Below, piece by piece: positions 1 to 13,000 of a DNA stretch of 64,000 nucleotides (positions within the stretch are counted from its first letter, which is position 1; each line of letters begins with the position of its first letter). Origin of the DNA: Monomorium pharaonis (lineage: Eukaryota; Arthropoda; Insecta; Hymenoptera; Formicidae); assembly GCF_013373865.1 (NCBI RefSeq), contig NC_050470.1, positions 21,718,667 to 21,782,666 of the forward strand, written 5' to 3'. The notes beneath the pieces were generated by a model. The model did not search any database and was not told the origin of the DNA. It worked only from the letters and a program-made list of their open reading frames with translations. The position numbers and the translations under genes were made by a program.

Positions 1-540
1 TATTAACTGAATATCAACTAGAAAAATTGATACGAGATATTGCAAACACGCAAGTTTCCCAGAACTCTTGTACCGCTATAAGTACGTACAGTTATAAGAA
101 TACCAAGATTATAGTTCAACGCATTATTATGTTGTTTATGCTGTTCACAGTAAATTGATAAGTGAAGTTCAGCAAAAAAAAGTTTACTTGCTAAGGAATT
201 CTCAAGAAAAGTTGAAATAGTTTTATAAATTAGCGAATAATTTCTTATAAAAGATTGAAAAAATATTCGCACAGATGAAAAAAATTCTATCTACGTGTTA
301 TTCGTACATTTCAAAGTAAACTAATTATAATTATTTAACAAGTTGTATGTATAGCAATTAAAAACTTGCTCTGCTTTTAATATTGGTAAAGTAATAATAC
401 CTAATGTTAAACATTATAGATAATAATAAAACACTTTTCATTACTTCTGATAAAATTTGAATTTTCTATGGTCTATAGTTTATTGAATTTATTAAATAAC
501 ATAATTCACGTAGTTTACATTATAATATAGATTATGCATA
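1..540. other. AT-rich 5' flank, no gene seen
   Basis: AT-rich DNA upstream of the first gene. The only open frame (18-272, minus) is short, lacks coding character and has no splice context. I see no feature here. Confidence 0.6.
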
Positions 541-981
541 TTTTACGAGTAAAAAATTCCGCTTGTGAAGAAAAGCTGCAACAAACGATCGAGCGATTAT
601 CTCGTCGCTGTTTGATCATGAGAGTGCCGGTAAAGTCGCGAGCGATATTATCGACAGTTTCATCGACAGTTTGAAAATCGAATTTTCGAGCTTCCTGTTC
701 AAGTTGGCACGTCTGACGCGCGACCGTTTTAGACTAACCGCTTTTCCAACCGCTCTCGTTGAACATTTTATTAATTCCGACCGCTCCTTGGAGGTGTGTG
801 GTTTTATTGTTTGATCGGGCGAGGCAGGCGTTATCGCGGCACGAGTGGCCGTATGACAGCTGGCGACCGAGACCATCGAGCGTAAGGTGTCAAATTTGAA
901 ATGTAGCGGGTACTAATAAGCTGGAGACGTGTGACGAGTACTTTGTTTTGCGCCCTTCATGTACCCGTGATCTTCGTCGAG
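541..981 (+). promoter_or_regulatory. Promoter / 5' UTR region of the pericentrin-like gene
   Basis: GC content and CpG density rise sharply from about 560, just upstream of the first coding exon, as is common for broadly expressed insect genes. No TATA box stands out. A three-codon upstream ORF (ATG at 959, stop TGA at 968-970) lies directly before the chosen start at 982. The transcription start cannot be placed from sequence. Confidence 0.45.
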
Positions 982-1044
982 ATGAGCGCGACGCAGGACG
1001 AGGACGAGCGTAGAAAACGCTCGCTGGAGGCCGGCAGAGAAATG
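982..1044 (+). CDS. Plp: Pericentrin-like exon 1 (start codon)
   Basis: 21 codons from ATG 982 to a GTGAGC donor at 1045, phase 0. Start chosen because the encoded acidic/basic peptide with the LEAG motif resembles the conserved N-terminus of AKAP9-type proteins. No in-frame ATG lies upstream, and the open frame before it (from about 931) starts at a non-ATG codon. An upstream noncoding exon is not excluded. Confidence 0.75.
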
Positions 1045-4000
1045 GTGAGCGCGCCTTTCCTTCTGTTTCCCACATTCATTACTGAATTCTCCCCATTGTT
1101 CATCCTTCCTGGTTGCTTCAACAATTGGAGCGATTCCTTGTTTGTTTACATTGTTAATGTTACATTGTGCGCGTTGTCCTTCTTTTCTTGTTATCTCTAT
1201 TTTGAGGAGACAGTATAATAAATGTCCCCTTTCGCACATAAGAGCGTTTTGCATTCTGTTGTCAACGCCTAAATATATGACTGTATCTTGATTGTTGCAG
1301 TTGGAGAAGTACAAGGCAAAACGATCAGGCAAGGACAATAGTGGAAATGTGGAGAACATGGAACATTCTGATGAAGAATCGTTGAACAATGACAAGTCCG
1401 TGCTGCTCAAGGAGTCTGGGGTAAGATGAAAGAAATAATAATTTGCATGTCCGATTGTGCACTTGATTTACTGCATTTCCACATAAATTACAGTATATTT
1501 TTCTTCTTTGATGTATTAGATAATTGAAGGCATATCCTCAAGAGATATAACACACAGCAGCGTTAGCATTAGCGAGGGAGAGGCTGATGCAGATTTGGAG
1601 GGACTTGCAGGACGAGTTGCTGAACTCGAAGACTTATTGCATGGGAAAGAAGAAATAGTCGGAGCCTTAAATGCAGAGATCGATCATTTACGAGCAGAGA
1701 CATGCTCCCCAAATTCATCTCAGAGTCAAAATAGCAGTATACATGGGAGAGATATTATATCTCTTTATCACATGAAAGTATGTTATATCTTTGTCTATAA
1801 ATATAATTTTTTTTAATCTTCAAGTGGGAGTATGTTTGTTGTATGAATATTAGTAGAATGTATATGTATTTTAAAAATTGTTATAATTTTGATATTCATT
1901 ATTTAACTCTCACTTTTTTATATAATAAAAATTGCAATTTCAACTCTAACATTAATTGGTAAAATATAAAAATAAAATTGTTCCTTATAATATTATAATA
2001 ATTGATAAAGATAAAACTTCCTTTTTGTTAACCAAACTGGTAGTTTTTATTAAATTAAAGAGTTAGAATGTTTCAACCTTAATTTTAGATCCTTTTAAGG
2101 TTTCCTGATAATAAAACTGAGAATTGAGATTTTTAAATTGTAACTATTTAATTTAATCATAAAAATGTTTATATGTATTCTTATTAAGCTGGTATATATA
2201 TATATATATATATAATGTTAATGTTATGCCTTGTTTTTTTTTTAACAGTTACAGGAGTTTGAAAAGGCAGTAAATGAACGCGACAACCTAATAGAACATT
2301 TGACATCATCTTTAGAACAAGCGTTATCTGCTAGAGATACTGTAACAGCTCAACTTAATGCCCTAAACTCCATACAGTTGAACAACCCTGTGACAAACAA
2401 TATGAATTTGCAACAAAAGGTGAGAGAAGTGATACGCTTTATACATTTACATTTTATTAATAACCTTATTAGACGTTTGTTCTTCATAGCTAAATTAATA
2501 CGCACTTATTGTGGTTAAAATAAAACAGATATACATTTGAAGTTTGGCGAGAACGAGACAGAAAGTTATAATGCAGTTTGATGCAGCAATCTTTAAATGT
2601 TAAATGTTGAATTTGAATGTTTCAGATTGAAGTTTTAGAGACTACAATGAACGATCAGGAAGCGTTAATTCGTCGATTAAATACGCATTTAACGGATATT
2701 CGTAAGCACGTGCAAACGTTGGAGATGGAGAGAGAAACGCGAAATGCGGAAATCAACGATTATAAAGTACAAATAAATAATCTAAATGAACAAATTCGCA
2801 TTGGCGCCGCAGAGAAGAATCTGAATATTGATCAACAATTGGAGCAACAACGACAATATGAGGCCCGCGTTGACAAAATCAAACAAGATATGCAGCATAT
2901 ATTGAACAAGTTTACCATTGTAACAAATACCAATGAAGTACGTCATCAGCAAGAATTAAAAGTAAGCATTTTATGATAATATTCTTTTGTACGATTAACT
3001 CCTGCTTGCATGTATAAACATAAATGATTTTTAAAATTTGCTAAAAATACTCATAAAATAAACTAGAAATTTATATTATAATTTATAATTATATTGTTAT
3101 TTATAATTTAGACTATATTTGTAAAACTTAAATTTGTATTGTAATTCATAATTTAGATTTAGACTATATTAAAATTGAAAATACTATACTACACATTTCT
3201 ATTTTATGAATATTTTTATCAAATTTGAAAAGTAATGTACTATTTGTATATGTGAAACAAACTATTATATATCGTTATAACAATTAAATCAACTAACTGT
3301 ATTGATTTATTTAAATATTTATAGGATTTAACCTCAAAGAATGAAGCTGAAATTATGAATTTAAAAGTCAAGCACGAAGAATGCATGAAAATGTTAAAGG
3401 AGGAAAACAAAGTATTGGCCGATCGTTTGAACAAGGAATTGCCAGATTTGGAAAGCAGACATGCCAAAGAATTATCTGTCTTTCAGACGCAGTTAGCCCA
3501 CTATAAGAAAACTGTTGAGGCGTTAAAACTAGAATTGGTAAATCACGCAGAATCACAGAAGGTCGCTCAATCAGAAGTTCATATGTACAAAGCGAAACTC
3601 GATGAATTAAGATTTGAAGCGGAAAATGAACGACGCATGCAAAAGCTGGAGTTTCAAAAGGAAAAGGAATTATTGAATGAACGGATTAGACTGCATAGAA
3701 TTCAACTGGAAGAAATGACGTCAAAGCACATTACATCAATGAGTATTCTGGATTCCAAGGAGAGTATTGAGCGATCGCTGGAACAGGCTTTAGCGAATGC
3801 CGCTACGCTAAAGCAGGAGAACGATGCTCTGAAATTCAAACTGGACGATTTGTCGTGCAGGTATTCCGCGGCACAGTCAATTATCGAAAATAGTCAAACG
3901 CATGAAAAAACTCTTAGACTATCCGAGATAGAGAGATCTTTGTCGCGGTTTGATGCTACGAGTGTAAGCACGGTCAGTGAACTAGGGGAAACAATGTATA

Positions 4001-7000
4001 AAACTTTCGACGAGGAAGTTCTTCAGCATCAACTAACAAAGCGAAAACTCGAAGAGAAAATGGAGCTAGAGAGGCAATTGATTGAAAAAGTTCGTGTTCT
4101 TGAGGCAAATTTAACCAAAGCAAATGACCAATTGGAACAAGTTAATATCGCGAAGAAAACATACGAAAATGTCGAGCATGATTCAACTCGGCGGATAGAG
4201 GAACAACAACGGGAAATAGAGAGTTTGAAGCTACTAACGGAGCAAAAAGAATCGGAGAACGCGAGATATAAAAAAGATTTAGCTGAAATCATAGAAAGAG
4301 CAAAGAAAAAGGAAATGGAGTGTGAGCAATTGAAGGATGGATTAGCTCATGCGTGGAAACAATGTGCTGATTTTGAAGAAAGATTGAATCAAAGTTTAGC
4401 GATAAGTAATAGTAGTAAGGTTAACACTTCATTAAATAGCACAATTTCCAAGCTTCTTAATGAAAACCAGAGCTTGGATGATAGTATATTAGATCAAGAT
4501 GCAGCAAATCAAAAGAAAGTTTTGGAATCAAATATTGACGATGCAGTAACAGATAATGATCACTTAAAAAACAACAAGAACCTGTATAAGGAATTACAAC
4601 AAATTTTAGAAGGCGAGTCGAGCTTGGACGAAGTTAAGTTAAAATTGTCTCGTTATTACGCGCTATGCGAGAAAATAGCCGCCGATAAGACGCAATTCTC
4701 GGCGGAGAATGTCACTTTGCAAAAGCAACAGGACAGTGAAAACTCGATGCAAAGGCCTTTGGAAAACTTACAGGTGGAGAAAGAATTGCTAAGCCAAGAA
4801 ATCGAGGGCCTGATGAATCGACATAAAGAAGAACTGGAATCTGCTAAAGCAGAGTCTGCCAAAGAAATCAACAGATTGCGTTCGTTACTGCAGAATTTCA
4901 AGGCAGGTTATTTTTATTGTTATTCTGGAATAATTTATGTGCTCGTATTTGTTAACATTGTACAAAACTTAAACAATAAGGAGAACATAAATCAATATGT
5001 GAAAACATAATTAATTAGAGATCATCCTTTATTTAGTCATGGTTAGACCTTAAAACTATTATGTTTACATATATTTTCATGTTTACCATACTGTGCGTGG
5101 AATACATTTTTGGTCTTAAAACAATTTTAAGCTGAACAAGAATAATAATATTGCAATATTAAATTGAAAATGTATATAAAGTCACACAGGAGATCAGTGC
5201 TAAAATCAACTATAATCAAATAAGATTGATTTTTAATTAACATTGTTTAAATTATATTTTTTGTTTCTTAAGGATGGTAATGCAAGCCTAAACGATCTGA
5301 AAATTGAACTCGAAGCACGTCATGCTAAAGAGATGGAGGAATTGAGGACATACTTTGAGCAAAAGTGCTTGCAGATGGAAAAACAGTACTCCGAAGAAGT
5401 CTTCAGCCAACAGTCAAAACGAATTTCCGATAATGATAGCGAAACTGAGGAGCTAACAGACGATTTATATTTTGGTGGTGCCGGAGATTGTTTGAACGTG
5501 TCGAATTCTCGAGCGGTGACACCTAGTGCTATCGAAGAATCCCTGAGGAGCAAGGTTCTAGATACTGAAAATCAAGCACGTCTCGAGACGGAGTATGAGG
5601 ACAGCATCCAAGCGTTACGACAGGAGTTGGAACACAAAGTAAATGAAATTCAGAAGATCAAAGCTGATCATGAGAAAACGATCGAAGAACAGAAGGAGTT
5701 ATACGAGTGTCAAATTCGCGATCTCGAAGCGAAGTTGGAGCATGCATTGATTGTACCCACTGTGCATCAGGTAAGAAAAAAATGATATATCCGTTTCATT
5801 AATACTGATTCGTTGACTACAATTCTTGTCATTAAATGTGTGGTGTATAAAGGTTTATGTATAAAACTATAGACGCATGGTGTGATCACTATGTATTACC
5901 TGTCATTAGTACATCTCAATCTGATCTTCATGATCTCCTGTGATCTGTAATGTCTATAATCTTGTACATTGTAATTAATATCTTTTTCCTTACTGTGCAA
6001 TAATGAGAAAATAGATTATTTGTGCCGTTTTTCAATAACTTATGTTGAAATGCAAATTTATCTGTGACTAACATACCGCCGTGTGACTTCTTGTTTGCAT
6101 GTAGTATTGTCAGACAGAATGGGAAGCACTGGAAAACGGTGAATTGTCGAGTCTGCGTGATGCATATAATCATCAACTAGAAGAGCAAATTGCGCTAGCT
6201 AGACAGGACATTGTCAACGCTCTTCAAGAACAATTTCAGGTAGATGTGGATCATGTGTAAAAACTGACTTAAGAATGAAATACGTGCGAAATAACAGATT
6301 AAACCTGGTTAAATTATTCTGGTTGTCGAACAAAATCATTTTTGAATGTTGCTTTATGTGTGTTTTTATGTTCTCCTGAAAACCTTTGATTAATGAACAT
6401 TTTCTCGATATATGAGACTTATTAGAAGACACTTGAAGATGTTTATTAAGACTGTTATAATTGTGCAGGCATTATTATCCGTCGAAGCAGATAAGGAAGA
6501 TAATTGGCCTACTGAATTATTAGAACTGCGAGATAAATTTACGTGCAATGCTAAGAAAGAAATCCAAGAGTTGAAAAAAACACATGGCGCTGAATTAGCT
6601 CGTCTAAAGGATGAATATAATTGCGTTATAGCCCAAATGCTTGAGCAACATCAGAAAGAAATTGCCAAACTTAAGAATACAGATGACAAACGCGAAGTTG
6701 GTCTTGTTGGAGTGTCATCAAAAAATATCATGGAAGAAAGGTAAATGAATAATAAATGTTATAGTTCAGCAGATAGAAAATTAAGACATCCATATAATTT
6801 TTTGTTTAATATGATTTCTGTCACTTGACTCTTTATTGCATATGTTATGTTTCATTTTTCAGGGACAATCTACGAAAGACATGTGTAACTCTTAAGAATG
6901 TAATTGAAGAATTGGAGAACTACTTCACTGTCTGTGAAGAAGAAGTTAACAACACTCTGCTTCACGAAGTTTTAAAAAGACAATTGTCGGAATCCGCTTT

Positions 7001-10000
7001 GGTTGAAGAAAATTTAAGCAAGAGCGACAACAGTATTTTATCCGAAACACCGCATAAAGACTTACTAAATCAACAGATCAAGAGAGTTCATTTTGCTCCA
7101 CAATTGAGTAAAATAACTTCCATTGTCAATAACGATAACAAAAAGTTACAGAGTTCAATTGATGAAGATGTAAATGATATATTAAAAAAAGAACTGAAAA
7201 CATGTTTGAGACGTTTGAAGTCTGATAGCACACAAATTCTTAACCTTTCATCCTCGTCTGATGGTGAGGACAAGATTATATCATCATCAAACGAGAATCT
7301 TTTAGCAAGCAAAATTAACGAAGAGCTCTCCTTGAAATTGAATCATGCTGAGGCTTTGATAGTAAATTATCAAGAAGAAATAGAACAATTAAAATTACAT
7401 ATTTTGGAACTGCAGCGAAAATTGATCAGTGCAGAAAACAAAAAAGAAGTTATCACGGAAGGATATGGCGAAAGCGATCTTTCTAGAGGTGATATTGTGC
7501 TACAAGATTTCTCACAAGTGCAAGAAAAAGGTAAATTCTTACACGATTTTTATGTAAATTAAGATATATTTTTTAATTTGTTTTTTTATGTTTATACTTT
7601 TAATTTCAAATTGATTATAACAGCATTTTGAATTAAAAAATTTTAAACCTGTATCAAATATAAATTGTGTTGAGTTATTCTCTATTTCAAATATATTTTT
7701 AACATTTTATATTTTTGTTTAAACCACAGCTAGACATGCGTTATCTAACGGTGGTGGAGATATATCTTATTTGTTGCAATTAATAGAAGAGCTGTGCAGA
7801 CAAAATGACAAATTAACAGATGACGCAAGAAAAGAAAGAGAGGATTTACAACAACAGGTAAAATTGTTTTTATTATTATTGTCACTCAGTTGCATTGTTG
7901 CATGACTTCTAATTGTATTATGCACACTACAGAGTGTTTTAAGAAAGCGGAATATTTCGATTCTTTCATCCCAAAATCCCTTGGATGTGTCATCTGTGTT
8001 GGAATCATAAATCTTTAAATATCTCTGTGTGGTTGTAATTTTAATTTAAATTTTATTTTTATTGACTTTTTTTTATATCTATATGTTCCATGATTCATAG
8101 GTATTGAAGTTCTTGTCTTATGTAAACTTTTTAAATTAGATTTTAAACCTATCAGCAATTTAAAGATAAACTCACTTTATTTAATATTCACTTTTCTTTA
8201 TACACCCTGTATAAAATAATATTCGATATTTCTCAGTAATTTGTAAAACAACCAGAAATTAAAACATTGCGCATGCATATGGCAATTTAAATGATTAAAA
8301 AATACTATTTGTCAGTAAAACAAGTACTTGATTAATTAATAAGCAGCATTTTCCAAAACAAAAGTGCAGAGCTCTGCAATGCAGGTTTTAAAAGATTGAT
8401 TGGCGTTCTATTGTCTTGCCAGCAGGTACCTTTAGAACCTAGTCCTACCCCATACATTCACAAGGTTTGCTGCAAAAAGGTAAATTATAGAATTACTAAT
8501 ATTATTGTAAAGCTGTCCGTAAGTTATTTCCAGATCGGCTATAATAAATTAATATGTATAATATGTCATTGTAATTAAGAAGTAAAAAAGTTTGCATTGA
8601 AATGTCATTTATATATATCTCATTTCTAATATTTGTCCATATAGCAATAATTACATATATTTGTCATATGGTTACTAAAAAGCTTATATAATTATTCACT
8701 CGTTTGCATTTAATTATTACATGTTTGCCAATATTTATTGCGTGTTGTAACAATGCCTTGCATGCTATATTGTAGATGTCTAAATATGTCACTATAATTA
8801 GACATGCTTTTTGCGTTATATATTTTCTTTGTCACCGCTTATTTTACATTAGATCGAAAATTCCATATTAAAGTAATATTTTTGTGAAACATCAAATTTG
8901 CAATTAATTCAGTATTCAAATACATTTTGGCTTTTATATAAAATTTAAAAAATAAAACTATTTTTTATATTGATGCTTTAATTTCAAAAAATATTAATTT
9001 TTTAAATTAAATAATTATATTTATGCTTTAACATCGAAATAATCTTTATTTTTGTGTATAAATGAGCGAATATACTACTAATTTAACTTTATATTTTATC
9101 ACATTTTATTATCTTTGTATTATTTTATTTTACTATACGGATGAAATATGAAATCAGCCAAAATTAGAAATATTATTAAACTAATACTATTAATTTCTTA
9201 TTAGAGGAAATATTCTCTCAGAATTGTAAATATATATTCAAAATTTTTAGTTTTATCTTTATTGATTTTAAAATATAAATACAAAAATATTTAAAGTATT
9301 GATATCACTAATTCTTTACAACTGTTAATATATTTTTTTACCATTAAAGTTTTTTTAATCTTAAATTCTGAAAAATTAAAATTAAGTTATATTTTTCTTG
9401 TATATAAAAATATATAACTAATTATAGTTAAAATTGTATTGCTTAAATAATTCAGCAAGTTAATTATTCTATTCTATTTCAAGTTAATTACTTTTATTAC
9501 ATGAGCGTAGTAGCGCATGGGATACGATAATTATCTCTAACTAGTATTACGTTTGTTTAGATTGAGGCAGCGGATAAGCAGTTACGAGCGACGCGTCGGT
9601 TTCTGGACGAGCAAGCGAGCGAACGCGAAATGGAGCGAGATGAAGCTGCAAAGCAAATTCGCTTTTTGCAAGAACAGCTCAAGGAACGCGAGCGCGACAA
9701 GGAAAGAGATATGCGTATTACTTCTGAGGTAAAACTTTCGTTTTATTTTCTGATTTTCTGATGAGATATTTTTTTAATGTAAAAAAATTTTCGTTGAGTA
9801 TAAACACGATATGCTTTTTATAATCACTCGCTATGATTAGCTTTAAGGTTTACTGTTTCTTGATTAATCCTTAATTAGTTAATGGTAATTGAAAAGATAT
9901 ATGCTAAATATTACAAAGTATTTTAATGTTAAAAATTTTTTAGGGTGTGATTATCCTGATAATAACTTCAAAGAAAAATATAATTTTGATTTTTTAAATT

Positions 10001-13000
10001 TAAAGATAGTAGTAAGAATCTAAAAGAAATACTATGGACTAATTGACTTATGACTAATTAAGGATTAATTAATTTAATACAGACTTTCCTAATTCGCTAT
10101 AGTAATTATTGCACTAACCGGGAAATTTTAACTGGCATAATGACTGCCATTTCCAAAACTTAACTATAGGTTTCTATGGTTTATTTTATTTATAACATTT
10201 AACATAGATTTTAAAAAAACTGCTGGGAAAAACTGTATATTAACTCATGAAAAATGGATTATAGTTTATCGAGTAAAAATATTAGATAAAATTCCATTAT
10301 ATTAAAAAATCTGGATTCTATAATCCGAAAATTTTTCTACAAAATATGCACTTTGACCAACAGATTTCTTATTTTAAAAATTAAAAATCTTTTGAAAACA
10401 ATATAATATAGAATGTAAGTTTAGCTACCAATTATAAAAGGGTTATTGTTTTGGAAATTAATAATATCGCCAATTTAGTATCACGCATCACAACTAATTC
10501 TATTAACACAAGTTTTTTCTGCACTCTGGTTTTGGTTTTCTGTTTGTCGCACAAAGCAGTCTGAGCTATCATCTGAAAGAACTTCAGACAACCCTGAACT
10601 TCAAACAACTGACATCAATGCAGCTGTGAGTGTTGTATTTACTTTTATTTTTTAACCTTTTGAATTTTTATTTTTTACTTTTGCTATGGTTCTATGTTTA
10701 TCATACAGTGAGTAAGAAAAGTACCCATTTGCTTGTCAAAGTGTTTGATAAGGCGTAATAAATTACAGTTTACTTATTTGTTTATATTTGCGTAATTAGC
10801 AAAATTTATTTAAATACTTTATATCTATATAGATACATATTTATAAAGGTATAAATATGTATCTGCATTTTTTTGTAACACGTAAATACAACTTAAATAT
10901 AGCGTAATAAAAAAGTTCAGACTACTTGTAGATATAATTATTTTATTTATTTTTTTAAATAAAATAGTATAATTTTTCTTATCATTAATTAGATATACAA
11001 TTATTTTTATTTCTTACCATTTCTTACCCACTGTACATTAGCTTAAAATAATTACAAGTAGATATGATACATACCATGTCTCCTCATGCTTTACATGTTG
11101 GGTTACGCTTGACTGGAGATATAGGTGACATCCTGTAAAATCGATCCGTTGATAATTCGCATATATATACATGTGATTTATAATCTAGGTGGAGGCTCTT
11201 GAATCTCAGATGAGAGAGATGTCGTCATTAATGTCCGACACTGAGGCAAAGAGATCAGAAAAGGAGAGCGAGTTGAAGGCTGCAGTGGACAAAATATGGG
11301 TCTTGCGAGACATTATTGGCGATTTGGAGCAGCAACTGCAAGTCAAGAGTGAAAAGGAAGAAGCCTTGCAAATGCAGATTAATCAATTGGAAGCAGTAAT
11401 AACCGCGCAAACAAAGAATCAACAGGAGTTAGTTCAAGAACTGGACGCTATCAAATCTGGTAGCGAGAATAGACATCTGAGCGAGCAAATCAACCATTTG
11501 CAAGTAAGTAAAGTGAGAAAATGCATAAATAACATGTATGATGAAATGAAGATAATTACAGGATAACTTTGTGTTTTAGGAGGAATTGAATAAGCACAAG
11601 TTAAGTTCGGAGCACTTTAACGTCAATTCATCCGTTTTGAAACAGATAAAAGCGGAACTACATGAGATGCAGAATCAATTAGATAAGAGAATTCGAGAGA
11701 TGGAATCTGCTCACATGTGTGGTTCGAACTTGAGTTTGAGTCAGCCGAGCGAAGACGTCTCGATCAGAGAACAAATCGACGCAACGAGGTGTTTGACTCC
11801 GGACGATCCATCATCGCCACCGATGCTACCGCTGGATCAAATACTCAAGCTGAAAGACAAAATGCTGAAGCACGCCCGTGCGGAAGAAGTAGCATTCAAA
11901 AGGATCAAGGATCTGGAAATGCAGTTGACAACGATGAAAAATCAGAATGAGGAACTATTAGCAGAACAAGAGATCTTGCATCAGACGGCATCCGAGCAAC
12001 TATTCCAAATTGAAGCGATGCGCGGTCGTTTAGAGGAGCACAAACAAAGCGCACCTTTTGCTCAAAAACAAGCGACATCACGTTTAGAGTTGCAGTTGCA
12101 TGAAGCTACTGCAAAATATAATTCTTTGGAACAAACTATTACTAACAAAGAGATAGAGTTGAAAGAGTTGAAAGCTCAACTTGAAAGAGCTAATCAGATG
12201 TTAACAGAGAAAGAAGCTGAAATGGAAAATTTTATGCAATCGGTAAATGGCGCTCTACAGAAGATCGAACGATTAAAAGATCAATTGAAGATCGTTCAAG
12301 AAGAAAAGAAAATGCTACAGATAAAACTTGGAACACAGGAACATGCTCAACTAGAATTACCGCAACTGATCGACACCATCCTAGCCGATAAGAATGAGGA
12401 AATCGATCATCTAAAGGAACAACTCTCCAAAAAGGAGAAACAATTGAACGCCTATTCCTCGCTCGCTTTAGATGACGTGCAACTACGAGAATTAACGAAG
12501 CAAGTAGAAGCAAAAAACAGTGCGCGAACATTGAGCGACATTCTCTCTATTCATTCGGAATGCGAAGAATTTCCGGAAGCTATTCGAGCGACTAATACAA
12601 CACTTGCGACATCACATAATGTCTCTAGTTTTAAAGTTCCTACATCTGTGTCAAAGAACACGCTACAGACAAACAGTTTTAACACTTTAGAAACACCAAT
12701 GGTCGATGCAGATAAGATACACGCACAAGTACCACCGCTGGATTTGCATTCCCAGACGCATAGTTACAGTAACGGTAATGTCGGTCACTCCGGAATGGAG
12801 TTGCAACGTTCTGGAGAAGAGTCAAAATTATCGTCTCCCAAAAATAACGATATCAGCGAAGATTCTCGACGAGCTGAGGAATTACTCAATGAAAAAATGA
12901 AAGAGATCGAAAATTTGTCGAATCAGTTGCAAGTTCTACAACAAGAGCTAGACTTAAAATCTGACCTTTTGAACAAATATGAGACAGATTTGATTACATT

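Noticed and set aside
4903..5010. Continuation of the exon 6 frame to a stop at 5010
   Set aside because: Would end the protein long before the PACT domain. The following exon resumes coiled coil in matching phase, so this is intron read-through, though an intron-retained isoform is not excluded.
8161..8240. TACACCCTGTATAAAA motif as a transposon end
   Set aside because: No matching inverted copy within several hundred bases.
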